A stretch of 64,000 bases of DNA from Dendrobium chrysotoxum. Taxonomy: Eukaryota > Streptophyta > Magnoliopsida > Asparagales > Orchidaceae. The stretch is taken from the NCBI GenBank assembly GCA_019925795.1, contig CM034307.1:16141197-16205196 (forward strand), in the 5' to 3' direction. The position numbers and the translations under genes were made by a program. The notes beneath the pieces were generated by a model. It did no database searches, had not been told where the DNA came from, and saw only the letters and a list, made by a program, of their open reading frames with translations. This document shows, one piece after another, positions 11,111-19,796 of the stretch (the first letter of the stretch is position 1; each line of letters begins with the position of its first letter).

Positions 11111-13160
11111 TTAAAAAAAAGATTCATGTGTGAAGACTCCCTATAAGAGTATGCCCCTGTAGTTAATTATATTTTGTAACAGAATACTCTTAATAAATGT
11201 GAAGACTAAAGATTTTTAAAGATATATGGATCTAAATAAATAAGATTTAATGTATAAGCTTTAGATTATAAATTCTCTAGTGTCCTCTGAATTTAGATAT
11301 TAGATTTTGAATTTTAAAAGAATTGAATTTGAATGTGCTAAAATTGAATAGGTGTTTATGATATGGGGGTATACTTTCTTAGAGTGAGTTGCCAACTAAA
11401 ATTCCCAATGCATAATTAATCTCCCTAGATGTAATGCATGATAGGCTGAGTTCTTTCCTAAATGTTAAAGGATGAATTAGACTCCCAAATTTTTGACACA
11501 AGATGAGCAATTTTAACTTTAAGTTCAAATGACACTAGTGAGATGACTCGCTAAAAACTTTTAATTTTGTCTTATTTAACTTGCCTAACAAAATTTTCTA
11601 ACTCCCAAAATTTCTTAGAAATTTTGGCAGTATAGCAGCCATATTCAAAGGAAAGCGTAGCATCCCCCGAGCACAATGAGGACCCCACTTCCTTACTAAC
11701 AATGGGCATAAACGTTTGCCAACAGGAGTCGTGGCCTCACAATAATAACCTTGACACTCAGTACTTGGCTCAGTTGTAACATTGACATGAATCAGTATTG
11801 CACTTCCATAGATAATTGCTCTAACTTTGACCACCCATGCACTCCAAATTATGGAACTATGGCTCTGTGATGCTATAGTGTTCAAAGGACCAATGCCATG
11901 GTGTTGCAAAATTCCTAGGACTAGTACAGGGGCTTTGATAGCCCTACAATAGCAAGTGTTTTGGCAATGTGATCATAAGTGTCTTGGTGCTGTGGCGCTC
12001 AAACTAATTTCTAATTTTAAGCCTTTTTGCCTTAAAATTCCTACACAACATCAACTAAAACAAGCATGCTTACATGAATACATATATAAAATAATAAAAT
12101 AATATTCACTTAACAAACTCCTCTTAACTTAAGCTATTTTGTCCCCAAGCAACATGATTGAACTTTTGAATAATTCATCTTTCCAAATAAATTTGTAAGT
12201 TCAAAATGATAAAAATGTAGGAAAATGCTTCACTAATTTCATGTTAATTGAACTGAGCTAAAGGATGGCAATTTCAATTAAAATAATTATTTGTGAATAT
12301 CCTAGGTAATCATTTTTTATTAATATCTATATTTAAATTCATCTACTACATGTGTATATGTAGTGGTTTACTACATTATTAAATTGAATGATTTATCTTT
12401 TAGGAATGTTCATACTATAGTTAACTTTCATAATTCATTTGTAAACATCAGCATGTTTTAGGATTCTTACACTTACCTTATTTAATTCAATATTTATGTT
12501 CTTCAGGTATTGAGTTCTCTGGTACCCAATTTTTATGTTTCAATACTCATTCTCCTTCAAGATTTTTGTTTCTTTTTTCCTTTCATCTTTTTCTCATTTT
12601 TTTTTTACTTTTTGGAGTACATTAGTAATAATACTAAATACCTAATTGCTTAGTCCCATCAACTAACCAGAATTTGACTTAATTTAGCATTATTAAGAGG
12701 TTTCCCAATGCCATACTTAGTTTATAAAGAATTTTAACAATTGATCTAAGCATTACCTTTTCTAAACTTAGTCAGACAATTTATAACCAGTAGTTAAGTG
12801 CTTTGGTGTTATAGAAGTTAAATTCAATATGAAGTATTAACTAAATGATTTAATTAGTGGTTATTAAGATAGTTTTATATTATAATTATTTACCTTTAAT
12901 CATTCATTCAAGCACATGTAGTGCTATATTTTCTTTATTTTTAATTAAACTAATTAACAAATTTTATACTAGTTAAATGAATTTCAAGTAATGCATTTAT
13001 AAAATTTGTAAGGATCAATCAATACTTAAGCATGTAATAAATTGGATATAAAATAAAAACACAAGGTGAAAACTATAGCAACAACAAACTATATAAGCAT
13101 AATAGTGTACAAAATGTAATATGCAACAACACAACTACTTAAAACTAATGGAATACAAAC
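11111..13160. other. Non-coding repeat DNA, possibly the 3' UTR/LTR of the Athila-like element
   Basis: No protein with a known motif is seen; the minus-strand open frame at 11598-11909 looks accidental. The block TTTTGGCAG...CCCCACTTCCTTACTAAC at 11617-11705 resembles 5370-5450, hinting at a dispersed repeat. Since the Athila-like gag at 13555-14311 is on the minus strand, this stretch lies on its 3' side and may hold its 3' UTR and LTR, but I could not define LTR ends. Confidence 0.35.
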
Positions 13161-14311
13161 AAAACACATATACAAAATTTAGGTTGCCTCCCAAGTAGTG
13201 CTAAGTTTATTGTCTTCAGCCAAACTTTGCCAAAATTTTCATTTATTCTAGTTCATATCAATACTACTCCTTAATTGATCATTACTCATCTCCATTCCTT
13301 TATCCTTGGGGTTGATTTTGGAATTGCTAGGTAAAACAAAATGGGGTCTATTATTAAATGAATTTGTTAGCTATCCTAATTAAATTTTCAAATTCCTAAT
13401 GGAAGCAGCTTGACTTTGTAATTAATTCCTTATCTGAAGCTATAAATCTTTAAAAGGTGAGTTCTTTTAATTAAATTAATTATCTTGATTAAAGATTGGG
13501 GTATAACAAGGTCTAGGGTTTCTAAAGCTTTCCGAGGAGGGTTCAAGGTATTACCTATAGGTTATGCTGACTAGCATTCCAATAATTATCACTATTATTA
13601 TTATTACTCCATCTAAAATTAGGATGGTTCCTCCAATGTAGATTATACGTATTAGAGTAGGGGTTATTCTGTCTTCCATTCATATTCACATTCTCTAAAC
13701 CTTGGAGATTAAGATTACTAGAATGATTAAATAGACTCTCCTGTACAAGCATAGGTGATCCTAAGGCTGGACTAACTCTAAGACTATCCAATTTTCTAAA
13801 CATGGCCACTACTTGGGTAGTCACAATAGAAAGGGCATCAGACTCATACACATTAACTACTCTCTTAGGATTCACCTTTTGAAAAGGAAATCAAAATTTA
13901 TTTGTTTCCATTTCCTTTATAAAAGAATAAGCCTCTTCAAAAGGCTTTAACACAAAGATTGTTTAGCTGCCTTATCAATTATAGACTTAAGTGATCCTAC
14001 AAGTTCATTATAGAAGGTATGTATCACTAACCAATCAAGCAAAGCATGGTGAGGGCACTTTCTAAACATCTCCTTAAATCTTTCGTAACTCTCATAAATT
14101 GACTCTCCATTAAATTAAAAAAATGAGGTAATATCATTACTATGATTAGCTATTTTTTAAGGTGGAAAGTACTTTACCAGGAAATTATGGGTTTATTCAT
14201 TCCAAGTGGTCATAGAGCTTGGGGGCAAGGAATTTAACCACATCTTTTCCATGACCCTTAGAGAAAAAGGAAACAAAGCAAGTCTAATGGCATCATCTTT
14301 CCGTGGGGAGG
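13160..14311 (-). pseudogene. Athila-like Ty3/gypsy gag remnant with pol deleted
   Basis: Read on the minus strand from 14311 downward, frame-shifted pieces give a plant gypsy gag core: a 'DDAIRLALFPFSLR' block, then SLPPSSMTTW, a KYFPP block, NDITSFF, GESIYESYERFKEMFRKCPH and FYNELVGS. The open frame 13555-13875 continues with NPYSNTYNLHWRNHPNF, typical of the gag C-terminus of Athila-type elements (family knowledge). After 13555 pol is absent. A short block at 13170-13250 with ALLGRQPKF resembles the end of Athila polyproteins, implying a large internal deletion. The gag is cut at 14311 by copia element A and does not clearly resume at 37880. Confidence 0.65.
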
Positions 14312-14576
14312 TGTTGCAAATCTGGATTCAAAAAGTATAGTTTTGATGATGACAAACATGTTTGTATTCTATTTTGCTTGGCAAACCCATCTCAGGTATA
14401 AAAGATCAAATGCAATTTAAGCCAACTCAAGATCAGGTCTAAGTGTGTCTAAATGTAATTTTTTTTCCTTTCTTGAGTCAAATGTAATATAATTGATCCC
14501 CTAGCTAAGTAACCTTACACACACACTCAGGGGAAGAGTTTTAGTGAATTAGGTTTTGTGTTCAATTTTTATTCTG

Positions 14577-15341
14577 ATCGTCCCGGACGATATACACATC
14601 ATCCTGGATGATCCAGTGAAAATATAAACCCTAATTAGGGCGACCAAGTTAAGTCTGTCAGATTAAGCCAATCGTCCTGGATGATCCATAGATCGTACCG
14701 GATGATAGGCTCAAATCAAAAATTCTCAACCGCCAGATCAAGTTAGGTAAGTTTTATTTTTAGAGATTTGATCTGATCGTCCCGTATGAAACGTGTATCA
14801 TCCTGGACGATCCATTACAATCATGCCTAAATTAATCTGGTGATTAAGGAAAGTGATTAAGATCTGATTGATTTGATCATATCATCCCCGACGATCGCAA
14901 GATCGTACGGGATGATGTGTTAAAAATCCTGACCGTCTAGTGTCTTTCACCTATACGTCCAGAGCTGTATGCAGGATGATAATCTTGATTTTGAACTAAT
15001 CATACAGGACGATACCCATATTGTCCTGGACGATCAAGTCATTTTGAAATCATCTTGCATGTTTCACCTGTACATTCAGAGCAGTGCTTAGGATAATTTT
15101 GATACTTTTGAACTAATCTTACAGGACGATCAAGTCATTTTGAGATCATCCAGCACAAGTTCCTCTGGACGACAAGAGCAATCTTCTGGATGAAATACCT
15201 GATTTACACTAATCATCGATCATCTGGGATGATCAGAATAACTTTTTTCTACTAATCGTCTAGAAGAACCAGATCTTTCAGGCTGAAATAAGTGATTTTG
15301 AACTGATCGTACAAGTTGATCTAGCGATCATCCTGGATGAT
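14577..15341 (+). repeat. Paired-palindrome array in U3 of element A 5' LTR
   Basis: At least five full pairs of 15-bp palindromes lie here: 14577/14598, 14671/14692, 14776/14797, 14881/14902 and 14999/15020, plus 15306/15327 nearest the promoter (start positions). Each pair has centres exactly 21 bp apart (15 bp plus 6-bp spacer). ATCGTCCCGGACGAT (14577) and ATCATCCTGGATGAT (14598) are perfect. Others differ mainly by CG to CA or TG. A further pair near 15211-15236 is partly deleted; the 3' LTR keeps it whole. The array ends 43 bp before the TATA box. Confidence 0.93.
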
Positions 15342-15384
15342 ATTGGCCGACCAGTTGAGATTTAGGGAAAATTTTGAGCCCTCC

Positions 15385-15391
15385 TATAAAA
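15385..15391 (+). promoter_or_regulatory. TATA box of element A 5' LTR
   Basis: TATAAAA in the context CTCCTATAAAAGATC. The same context on the element strand occurs in both LTRs of B (17365-17371 and 27219-27225) at the same distance from the last palindrome. GA-rich leader sequence follows, as expected for the start of the transcript. A start site about 30 bp downstream is inferred. Confidence 0.75.
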
Positions 15392-15576
15392 GATCTTTTT
15401 CTTCTAATAAGAAAATTTTTTTGCCACTTTCTTTTCCAAAGAAACCTTGAGAGAGAGAGAGCTTGGGAGAGAGAGAGAGGATCTTGTGAGAGGGAGTTTG
15501 TAAGGGATTCACAAAAGCCAGGATTAGAGTCATCTTCTCCGTTCATCATCTCTTATCTTGTCGGTGTTTTCTGTGG

Positions 15577-15858
15577 GAGGATAGTTCGCAAGAAGATCCA
15601 GGTTCTCTGCCCGCTTCAAGAGGAAGCGAAAGGAGTTTAGGTTCTCCGCCTGCTTCAGGAGGAAGCGAAAGGAGTCCGGGTTCTCTGCCTGCTTCAGGAG
15701 GAAGCGAAAGGAGTTCAGGTTCTCTACCTCACCAGGTTGGTGGAAAGGAGTTTTGTACAGGCTTCTCCGCCTTTTTGTGGGGGCAGAAGGAGAGTCACTT
15801 TTGTGTTAGTGCAATACCTAGAGGGGAGGCTCTGGGGAGTGGACGTAGGTCAAGTTGA
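15577..15858 (+). other. 39-bp tandem repeat with conserved open frame, element A 5' LTR
   Basis: Three and a half units beginning GGTTCTCTGCCTGCTTCAGG lie at 15600-15760. Because 39 is a multiple of three, one frame stays open through them, encoding repeats like GSLPASGGSERS, and ends in SGRRSS before a stop at 15856. The same frame is open in the 3' LTR of A and both LTRs of B. Whether it is translated is unknown. Confidence 0.6.
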
Positions 15859-16111
15859 CCGAACCTCTATAAAATTTGGTGTACTCTTTCTAATTATTTT
15901 CTGCACTTTACTTTTCTGTTATTATCTGCTTGGGTGAAATCTGTGGTTGATCTTTTCATTTTTGTGTTTACTTGTTTCTGCTACAAATTATCGAAATGAT
16001 TTTTCCTATTGCTCATGAATTTTTTAAATAACCAATTCACCCCCCCCCCCCCCTCTTGGTTAGCCTCAGGACTAGTTCATCAGGGATTAACATCCCTATC
16101 AAAATTTCAAG

Positions 16112-16122
16112 TGGTATCAGAG
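16112..16122 (+). other. Primer-binding site, initiator tRNA-Met, element A
   Basis: TGGTATCAGAG lies two bases after the LTR end. It is the usual complement of the 3' end of initiator tRNA-Met used by plant copia elements to prime minus-strand DNA synthesis. The next base departs from the common TGGTATCAGAGC. Confidence 0.9.
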
Positions 16123-16159
16123 AGGGATTCAAAAATTAAGTTTAAAAACTTTTGAATTT

Positions 16160-16685
16160 GATCCATGACTATGAACCACCTTTTAGAATGGTTAACAATG
16201 TTAAAACTGAACTGCCTTTCATTGATTAGACTTTTGATGATCGTGACTTAGCCCAACTGAATGCCAAATATTTGAACTATTTTTTTATGCCTTAAAACCT
16301 AAGGATTACATGCGTGTTTCTACTTGTACAACTGGTAAAGAAATTTAGGATAGATTGTGCATCACTTATGAAGGTATAACTGAAGTCTAACAGTCTAGGT
16401 TAAACATATTTCTTCATAACTACGAACTTTTTTGCATGAAACCTACTGAATCTATTTCTGAAATGTATACGAGGTTCACCCAAATTATCACTTCTTTGCA
16501 TGCTTTAGGAAGAGAACTTACAAACTATAAAAAGTGAATAAGATTTTGAGATGTTTGCCTTCTTTGTTTGATGCTAAGATAACTACAATTACTAAATCGA
16601 AAGATTTGAACAATTATTCTATTGACAACTTACTTGGGTCACTCATTGCTTACGAGTAAGGGGTGAACCAAAGACAGCTTAATAT
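16160..16685 (+). pseudogene. Element A gag, N-terminal part, broken
   Basis: After an ATG near 16169 the sequence jumps to a block matching residues 50 onward of the element B gag (NNVKTELP, then FDDRDLAQLNAKYLNYFF), so about 130 bp coding for the gag start have been deleted, probably at a short match in ACTATGAACC. The rest follows the B gag (KPTESISEMY, LNNYSIDNLL) with stops and frameshifts to 16685, where element B interrupts it. Gag resumes at 28616. Confidence 0.8.
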
Positions 16686-16926
16686 TGAAAGTTCGATAGG
16701 GATGTTAAGCCATAGTGCACTAGTCCCGAGGCTAACCAAGAGGGGGGGTGAATTGGTTATTTAAAAATTTCACAACAACAATGAAAAATCTTTTCGATAT
16801 TTAGCAGCGAAAACAATTAAACAAGAACGAAAAGATCAATCTCAGATATTCACCCACGTAGTTAATATCAAAAAGTAAACTGCAAAACTGAATCAGAAAA
16901 GCAAACCAGATTTTATAGTGGTTCGG

Positions 16927-17259
16927 TCAACTTGACCTACGTCCACTCCCCAGAGCCTCCCCTCCGGGTATTGCACTAAATAAAAAGTGTCTCTCCTTTT
17001 GCTCCCACAGCAAGGTGGAGAAGCCTGTACAAGACCTCCTTTTCACCACACGGTGGGGCAGAGAACCCGACCTCCTTTTGCTTCCTCCTGAAGCAGGCAG
17101 AGAACCTTCGAACTCCTTTTGCTTCCACCTGAAGCGGGTAGAGAACCCTGGATCTTCTTGCGAACGATCCTCCCACGACGAACACCGACTAGACGAAAGA
17201 CGACGAGCGGAGAAGACGACTCTGATCCGTGCTTGGAGCAACCTTAGTGAATCCCTCAC
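16927..17259 (-). other. Open frame of 110 codons in element B 3' LTR
   Basis: The frame starts at an ATG at 17259 and runs through the 39-bp repeats (SLPASGGSKRRSGSLPH) to SGRRSS. It is Arg/Ser-rich with no known domain. The corresponding frame is open for 104 codons in the other LTR (26776-27090). It lies in the transcribed leader, upstream of gag. Open reading through four diverged LTRs is either chance helped by a repeat length divisible by three, or a leader peptide. Confidence 0.5.
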
Positions 17260-17364
17260 TAACTCCCCCTCACAAGATCCTCTCTCTCTCTCCCAACTCT
17301 CTCTCTCTCTAGGGTTTCTCAGGGAAGGAAGGTGGCAAAAGATTTTTGTTTCAAGAAAAAGTTC

Positions 17365-17371
17365 TTTTATA
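17365..17371 (-). promoter_or_regulatory. TATA box of element B 3' LTR
   Basis: TATAAAA on the minus strand, 43 bp from the nearest palindrome edge (17415), as in element A. Confidence 0.7.
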
Positions 17372-17414
17372 GGAGGGCTTAAAATTTACCCTAAATCTCA
17401 ACTGGTCGGCCAAG

Positions 17415-18066
17415 ATCGTCCAGGATGATCGATATATCATCCTGTAGGATCAGTTCAAATTCAGCTGTTTCAGCCTGGACGATCTGGCTATTCTGGACGA
17501 TCAGTAGAAAAATTGTTCATATCGTCCGGGATGATTAGAGTAAATCGAGGAATATCGTCTAGAAGACAGTTCGGGTCGTCCAGAGAAACTTGTGCTGGAT
17601 GACCAAAAAATGACTTGATCGTCCAGGACGATACGGGTATCATCCTATACGATTAGTTCAAAAAGTGCCCAAATCATCCTGAACACAGTTCGGGACGTAC
17701 AGCTGAAATGCACTAGACGATCATGATCGTCCGGGACGACCCGGTGATCATCCAGGATGATATGATCGTATCAATTAAATATTAATTACTTTTCTTAATT
17801 ACCAGACTAATTTAGGCATGATTGTACTAAAACATCCAGGACGATACATGTATCGTCCGGGATGATCAGACCAAATAACTAAAAATAAAAACTTGCCTAA
17901 GTTGTTCTAGCGGCTGAGAATTTATGGTTTGAGCATATCATCCCGTACGATCAAAAGATCATCCAGGATGATCTGCTTAATCAGACTCACTTAACTTGGT
18001 CGCCCTAGTTAGGGTTTTTATTTTTGCTGGATCGTCCAGGACGATGTGAATATCGTCCAGGATGAT
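17415..18066 (-). repeat. Paired-palindrome array in U3 of element B 3' LTR
   Basis: Pairs with a 6-bp spacer include 17415/17436 and 18031/18052, with further pairs near 17620, 17727, 17845 and 17940. Read on the plus strand the centre is CCAGG, that is CCTGG on the element strand, the same as in element A. ATCGTCCAGGACGAT at 18031 is perfect. Confidence 0.93.
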
Positions 18067-18317
18067 CTGAACAAAAAATAAATAGAAACTTTAATTCACT
18101 CAAGCTCTCCCCCTGAGTGTGTGTGTGCAAGGTTACTTAGCTCGGGGATCAGTTACGTTATAATTGACTCAATAAAAAGAATAATCATACATTTGACACA
18201 CTTGGACCCGATCTTGAGTTGGCTTGATTTGCTCGTGATCTTTTGTGCCTGAAATGGGTTAGCCAAGCAAAACATACTGGAAACATCTTTATCATCATCA
18301 AAACCAGATTTACAACA

Positions 18318-18331
18318 ATCTCCCCCTTTTT
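18318..18331 (-). other. Polypurine tract of element B
   Basis: The minus strand reads AAAAAGGGGGAGAT directly before the 3' LTR. Such a tract primes plus-strand DNA synthesis. The same tract precedes the 3' LTRs of A (36129-36143) and C (59561-59574). Confidence 0.92.
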
Positions 18332-18573
18332 GATGATGACAAACATTTGTACAGTAGTTTGAAAATAAACATAAATAGGAGATCAAAAAATAGATATATT
18401 TTTTTCCAAATTTTCATTTAACAATCAAACTAATACAGAAAACATAACACATACCAAAGACTGAAACGACTACAACTGACTGCCCCTTTTGACATCACAA
18501 AAAGGAGGAGGGTAAACCAGAACACGGAAATATAACTTCAAAATATAAAAGAGAACAACTACAAAATAGAAAA

Positions 18574-19713
18574 CTAAAACTGAGGTGGATCCTGATCGGA
18601 AGAGGGAGGTGGCGGTGGTGGGTCGAAGTAATGGTGAATGGCCTGAAAGTGGGCTCCAATCCAGGCAATGTCCTGGTCATGCTGCTGTTGCTGCTGCGCA
18701 GTATAGTCAGTGAAGCGCTGGATGTCCTCGACGTGCCGCTGCTCCTGGGCAACAACATAGGAGTCAAATCTGGCCTCCCACTGATCAAAATGCTGCACCA
18801 GGTGGTCAAAGGGAGAGGCAATGCGAAGGGGAGCAGGTGCCTCTGGTGCAGTAGGAACTGGAATGGCCTCTTCCTCCTCTTCCTCAACATCCGGGGCGGG
18901 CTCCGGATGTAGTCGGGTGCTGTGTAGGACATGGAAGGCATTGTTGGTGAGGAAGGAAGGAGGAACATCTGGAGCTGCAGGATATTGCAGGTCATATTTG
19001 GTTTCGAGGGCATAGGCAATGATGTGTCCTAAGGCTAGATTTGGACGACGGTAATGACCTGGATCCCGAATGGTGGTGAGGTGCTTAAGGTACCGGATAA
19101 TAAGGTCGGTGGCATTAAATTCCCTATTGGCCAGGATGTAGTAGGTGGTCAAGGATAGGAGTGGGGTGATGTGAATTTGATCCCTCGCCTTTGGAATGAC
19201 AGAGGAACGAAGAACATGCTGAATAGTCCGGGCATCCTTAAGAAGTGTGGAGCAGGAATTGTCATGATAAGGGGCATTAGTATTGCGAAGGAAATGATTG
19301 GCGACACTCCAATTATAATCTGGGTCGGTGATAAGGGTGTGGAGTTTTTCGCCGGTGACGGACAGTTGGAGAATGTTGTGAAAGTCCTTATAGGTAAGTT
19401 CGACGGGGCACTGATTTACATAAGAACGGAGAGTGGAATAATTAGCCGAAATCCGCAAGTTTGCAAAGAAAATGCGAAGAAGTTCTAAGCTAAAGGGAAA
19501 TGCGAGAGTCATGATGAAGGCGAGGGAGGTGTGTGCGAAGAGGTCAAGGACAGGATAAGTGAGAGTGCAGGGATTTATGATTTTTGATGGTGTAATCCCC
19601 ACTTCATAGTATCTCTCGTAGGCAGCCTGATCGGCTGTATTAGGGAAGCGAGGATCAACCGGCCCCCGGGAGGAGCTTGTACCCTTTTGCCGCGAGCGTT
19701 TACCACCAGCCAT
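18574..19713 (-). CDS. Third ORF of copia element B ('env-like'), intact, 379 aa
   Basis: An uninterrupted frame downstream of pol, starting at MAGGKRSRQKG, a start shared in form with A (34739). Residues about 20-260 form a globular part with LLRIFFANLRIS, a block like the putative plant transposon protein domain found in third ORFs of SIRE-type elements (from memory). An acidic stretch of E residues lies near 275, a long polar, probably coiled segment follows near 295-355 with a Q run, and the end is Pro-rich (eight prolines near 365). I see no signal peptide or clear membrane anchor, so it is not a convincing envelope protein. The basic N-terminus would suit a nuclear or nucleic-acid-binding protein, which is inference. 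It has its own TATA-like box and palindrome array upstream. Confidence 0.85.
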   Translation of the reverse strand: MAGGKRSRQKGTSSSRGPVDPRFPNTADQAAYERYYEVGITPSKIINPCTLTYPVLDLFAHTSLAFIMTLAFPFSLELLRIFFANLRISANYSTLRSYVNQCPVELTYKDFHNILQLSVTGEKLHTLITDPDYNWSVANHFLRNTNAPYHDNSCSTLLKDARTIQHVLRSSVIPKARDQIHITPLLSLTTYYILANREFNATDLIIRYLKHLTTIRDPGHYRRPNLALGHIIAYALETKYDLQYPAAPDVPPSFLTNNAFHVLHSTRLHPEPAPDVEEEEEEAIPVPTAPEAPAPLRIASPFDHLVQHFDQWEARFDSYVVAQEQRHVEDIQRFTDYTAQQQQQHDQDIAWIGAHFQAIHHYFDPPPPPPSSDQDPPQF

Positions 19714-19776
19714 TAGGAAATAAGAGTGAAGGAAAGTAGAGGGAGAAAGAGTGAAAATCCTTAAGAAAAACTACTG

Positions 19777-19784
19777 TTTATATA
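19777..19784 (-). promoter_or_regulatory. TATA-like box before the third ORF of element B
   Basis: TATATAAA on the minus strand, 12 bp after the last palindrome of the internal array and about 64 bp before the ATG at 19713. Elements A (34668-34676) and C (58004-58013) have TATA-like sequences at matching positions. An internal promoter is inferred. Confidence 0.55.
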
Positions 19785-19796
19785 GAAAATGGCCTG

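Larger units (their letters stand above)
14312..16109 (+). repeat. Element A 5' LTR (1798 bp)
   Basis: It starts TGTTGCAAATCTGG and ends ATTTCA (TG...CA), two bases before the primer site. U3 holds the palindrome array at 14577-15341. The TATA box TATAAAA is at 15385-15391. Downstream are GA dinucleotide runs at 15448-15480, a 39-bp repeat at 15600-15760, and a C14 run at 16040-16053 set between TAACCAA and TTGGTTA. A frame through the 39-bp repeats is open up to a stop at 15856-15858. Confidence 0.92.
16686..18317 (-). repeat. Element B 3' LTR (1632 bp)
   Basis: On the minus strand it starts TGTTGTAAATCTGG (right end at 18317) and ends ACTTTCA (left end at 16686). It carries the palindrome array at 17415-18066, TATA box at 17365-17371, CT/GA runs at 17279-17312, about two 39-bp repeat units at 17060-17160 and a seven-base G/C run at 16742-16748 between TAACCAA and TTGGTTA. 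It lacks the 436-bp duplication seen in the partner LTR. One palindrome period (21 bp) is missing near 17525 compared with 27376-27412. Confidence 0.92.

Noticed and set aside
11598..11909. 103-codon minus-strand frame as a gene
   Set aside because: Lies in a dispersed non-coding repeat block (compare 5370-5470); no known domain.
14577..15341. Regularly spaced short palindromes look like a CRISPR array
   Set aside because: Repeats are 15 bp, spacers 6 bp within pairs and irregular between pairs; the setting is LTR U3 of plant retrotransposons with no cas genes.
15448..15480. GA runs as an independent microsatellite
   Set aside because: They recur at the same place in every A and B LTR, so they belong to the LTR leader.
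18631..19488. Plus-strand frames antisense to the third ORF of B
   Set aside because: Shadows of the 379-codon minus-strand frame; they contain no motif and are not kept in A or C.
18574..19713. Third ORF as a true retroviral envelope protein
   Set aside because: No signal peptide, membrane anchor or glycoprotein-like Cys pattern is visible; 'env-like' describes only its position after pol.
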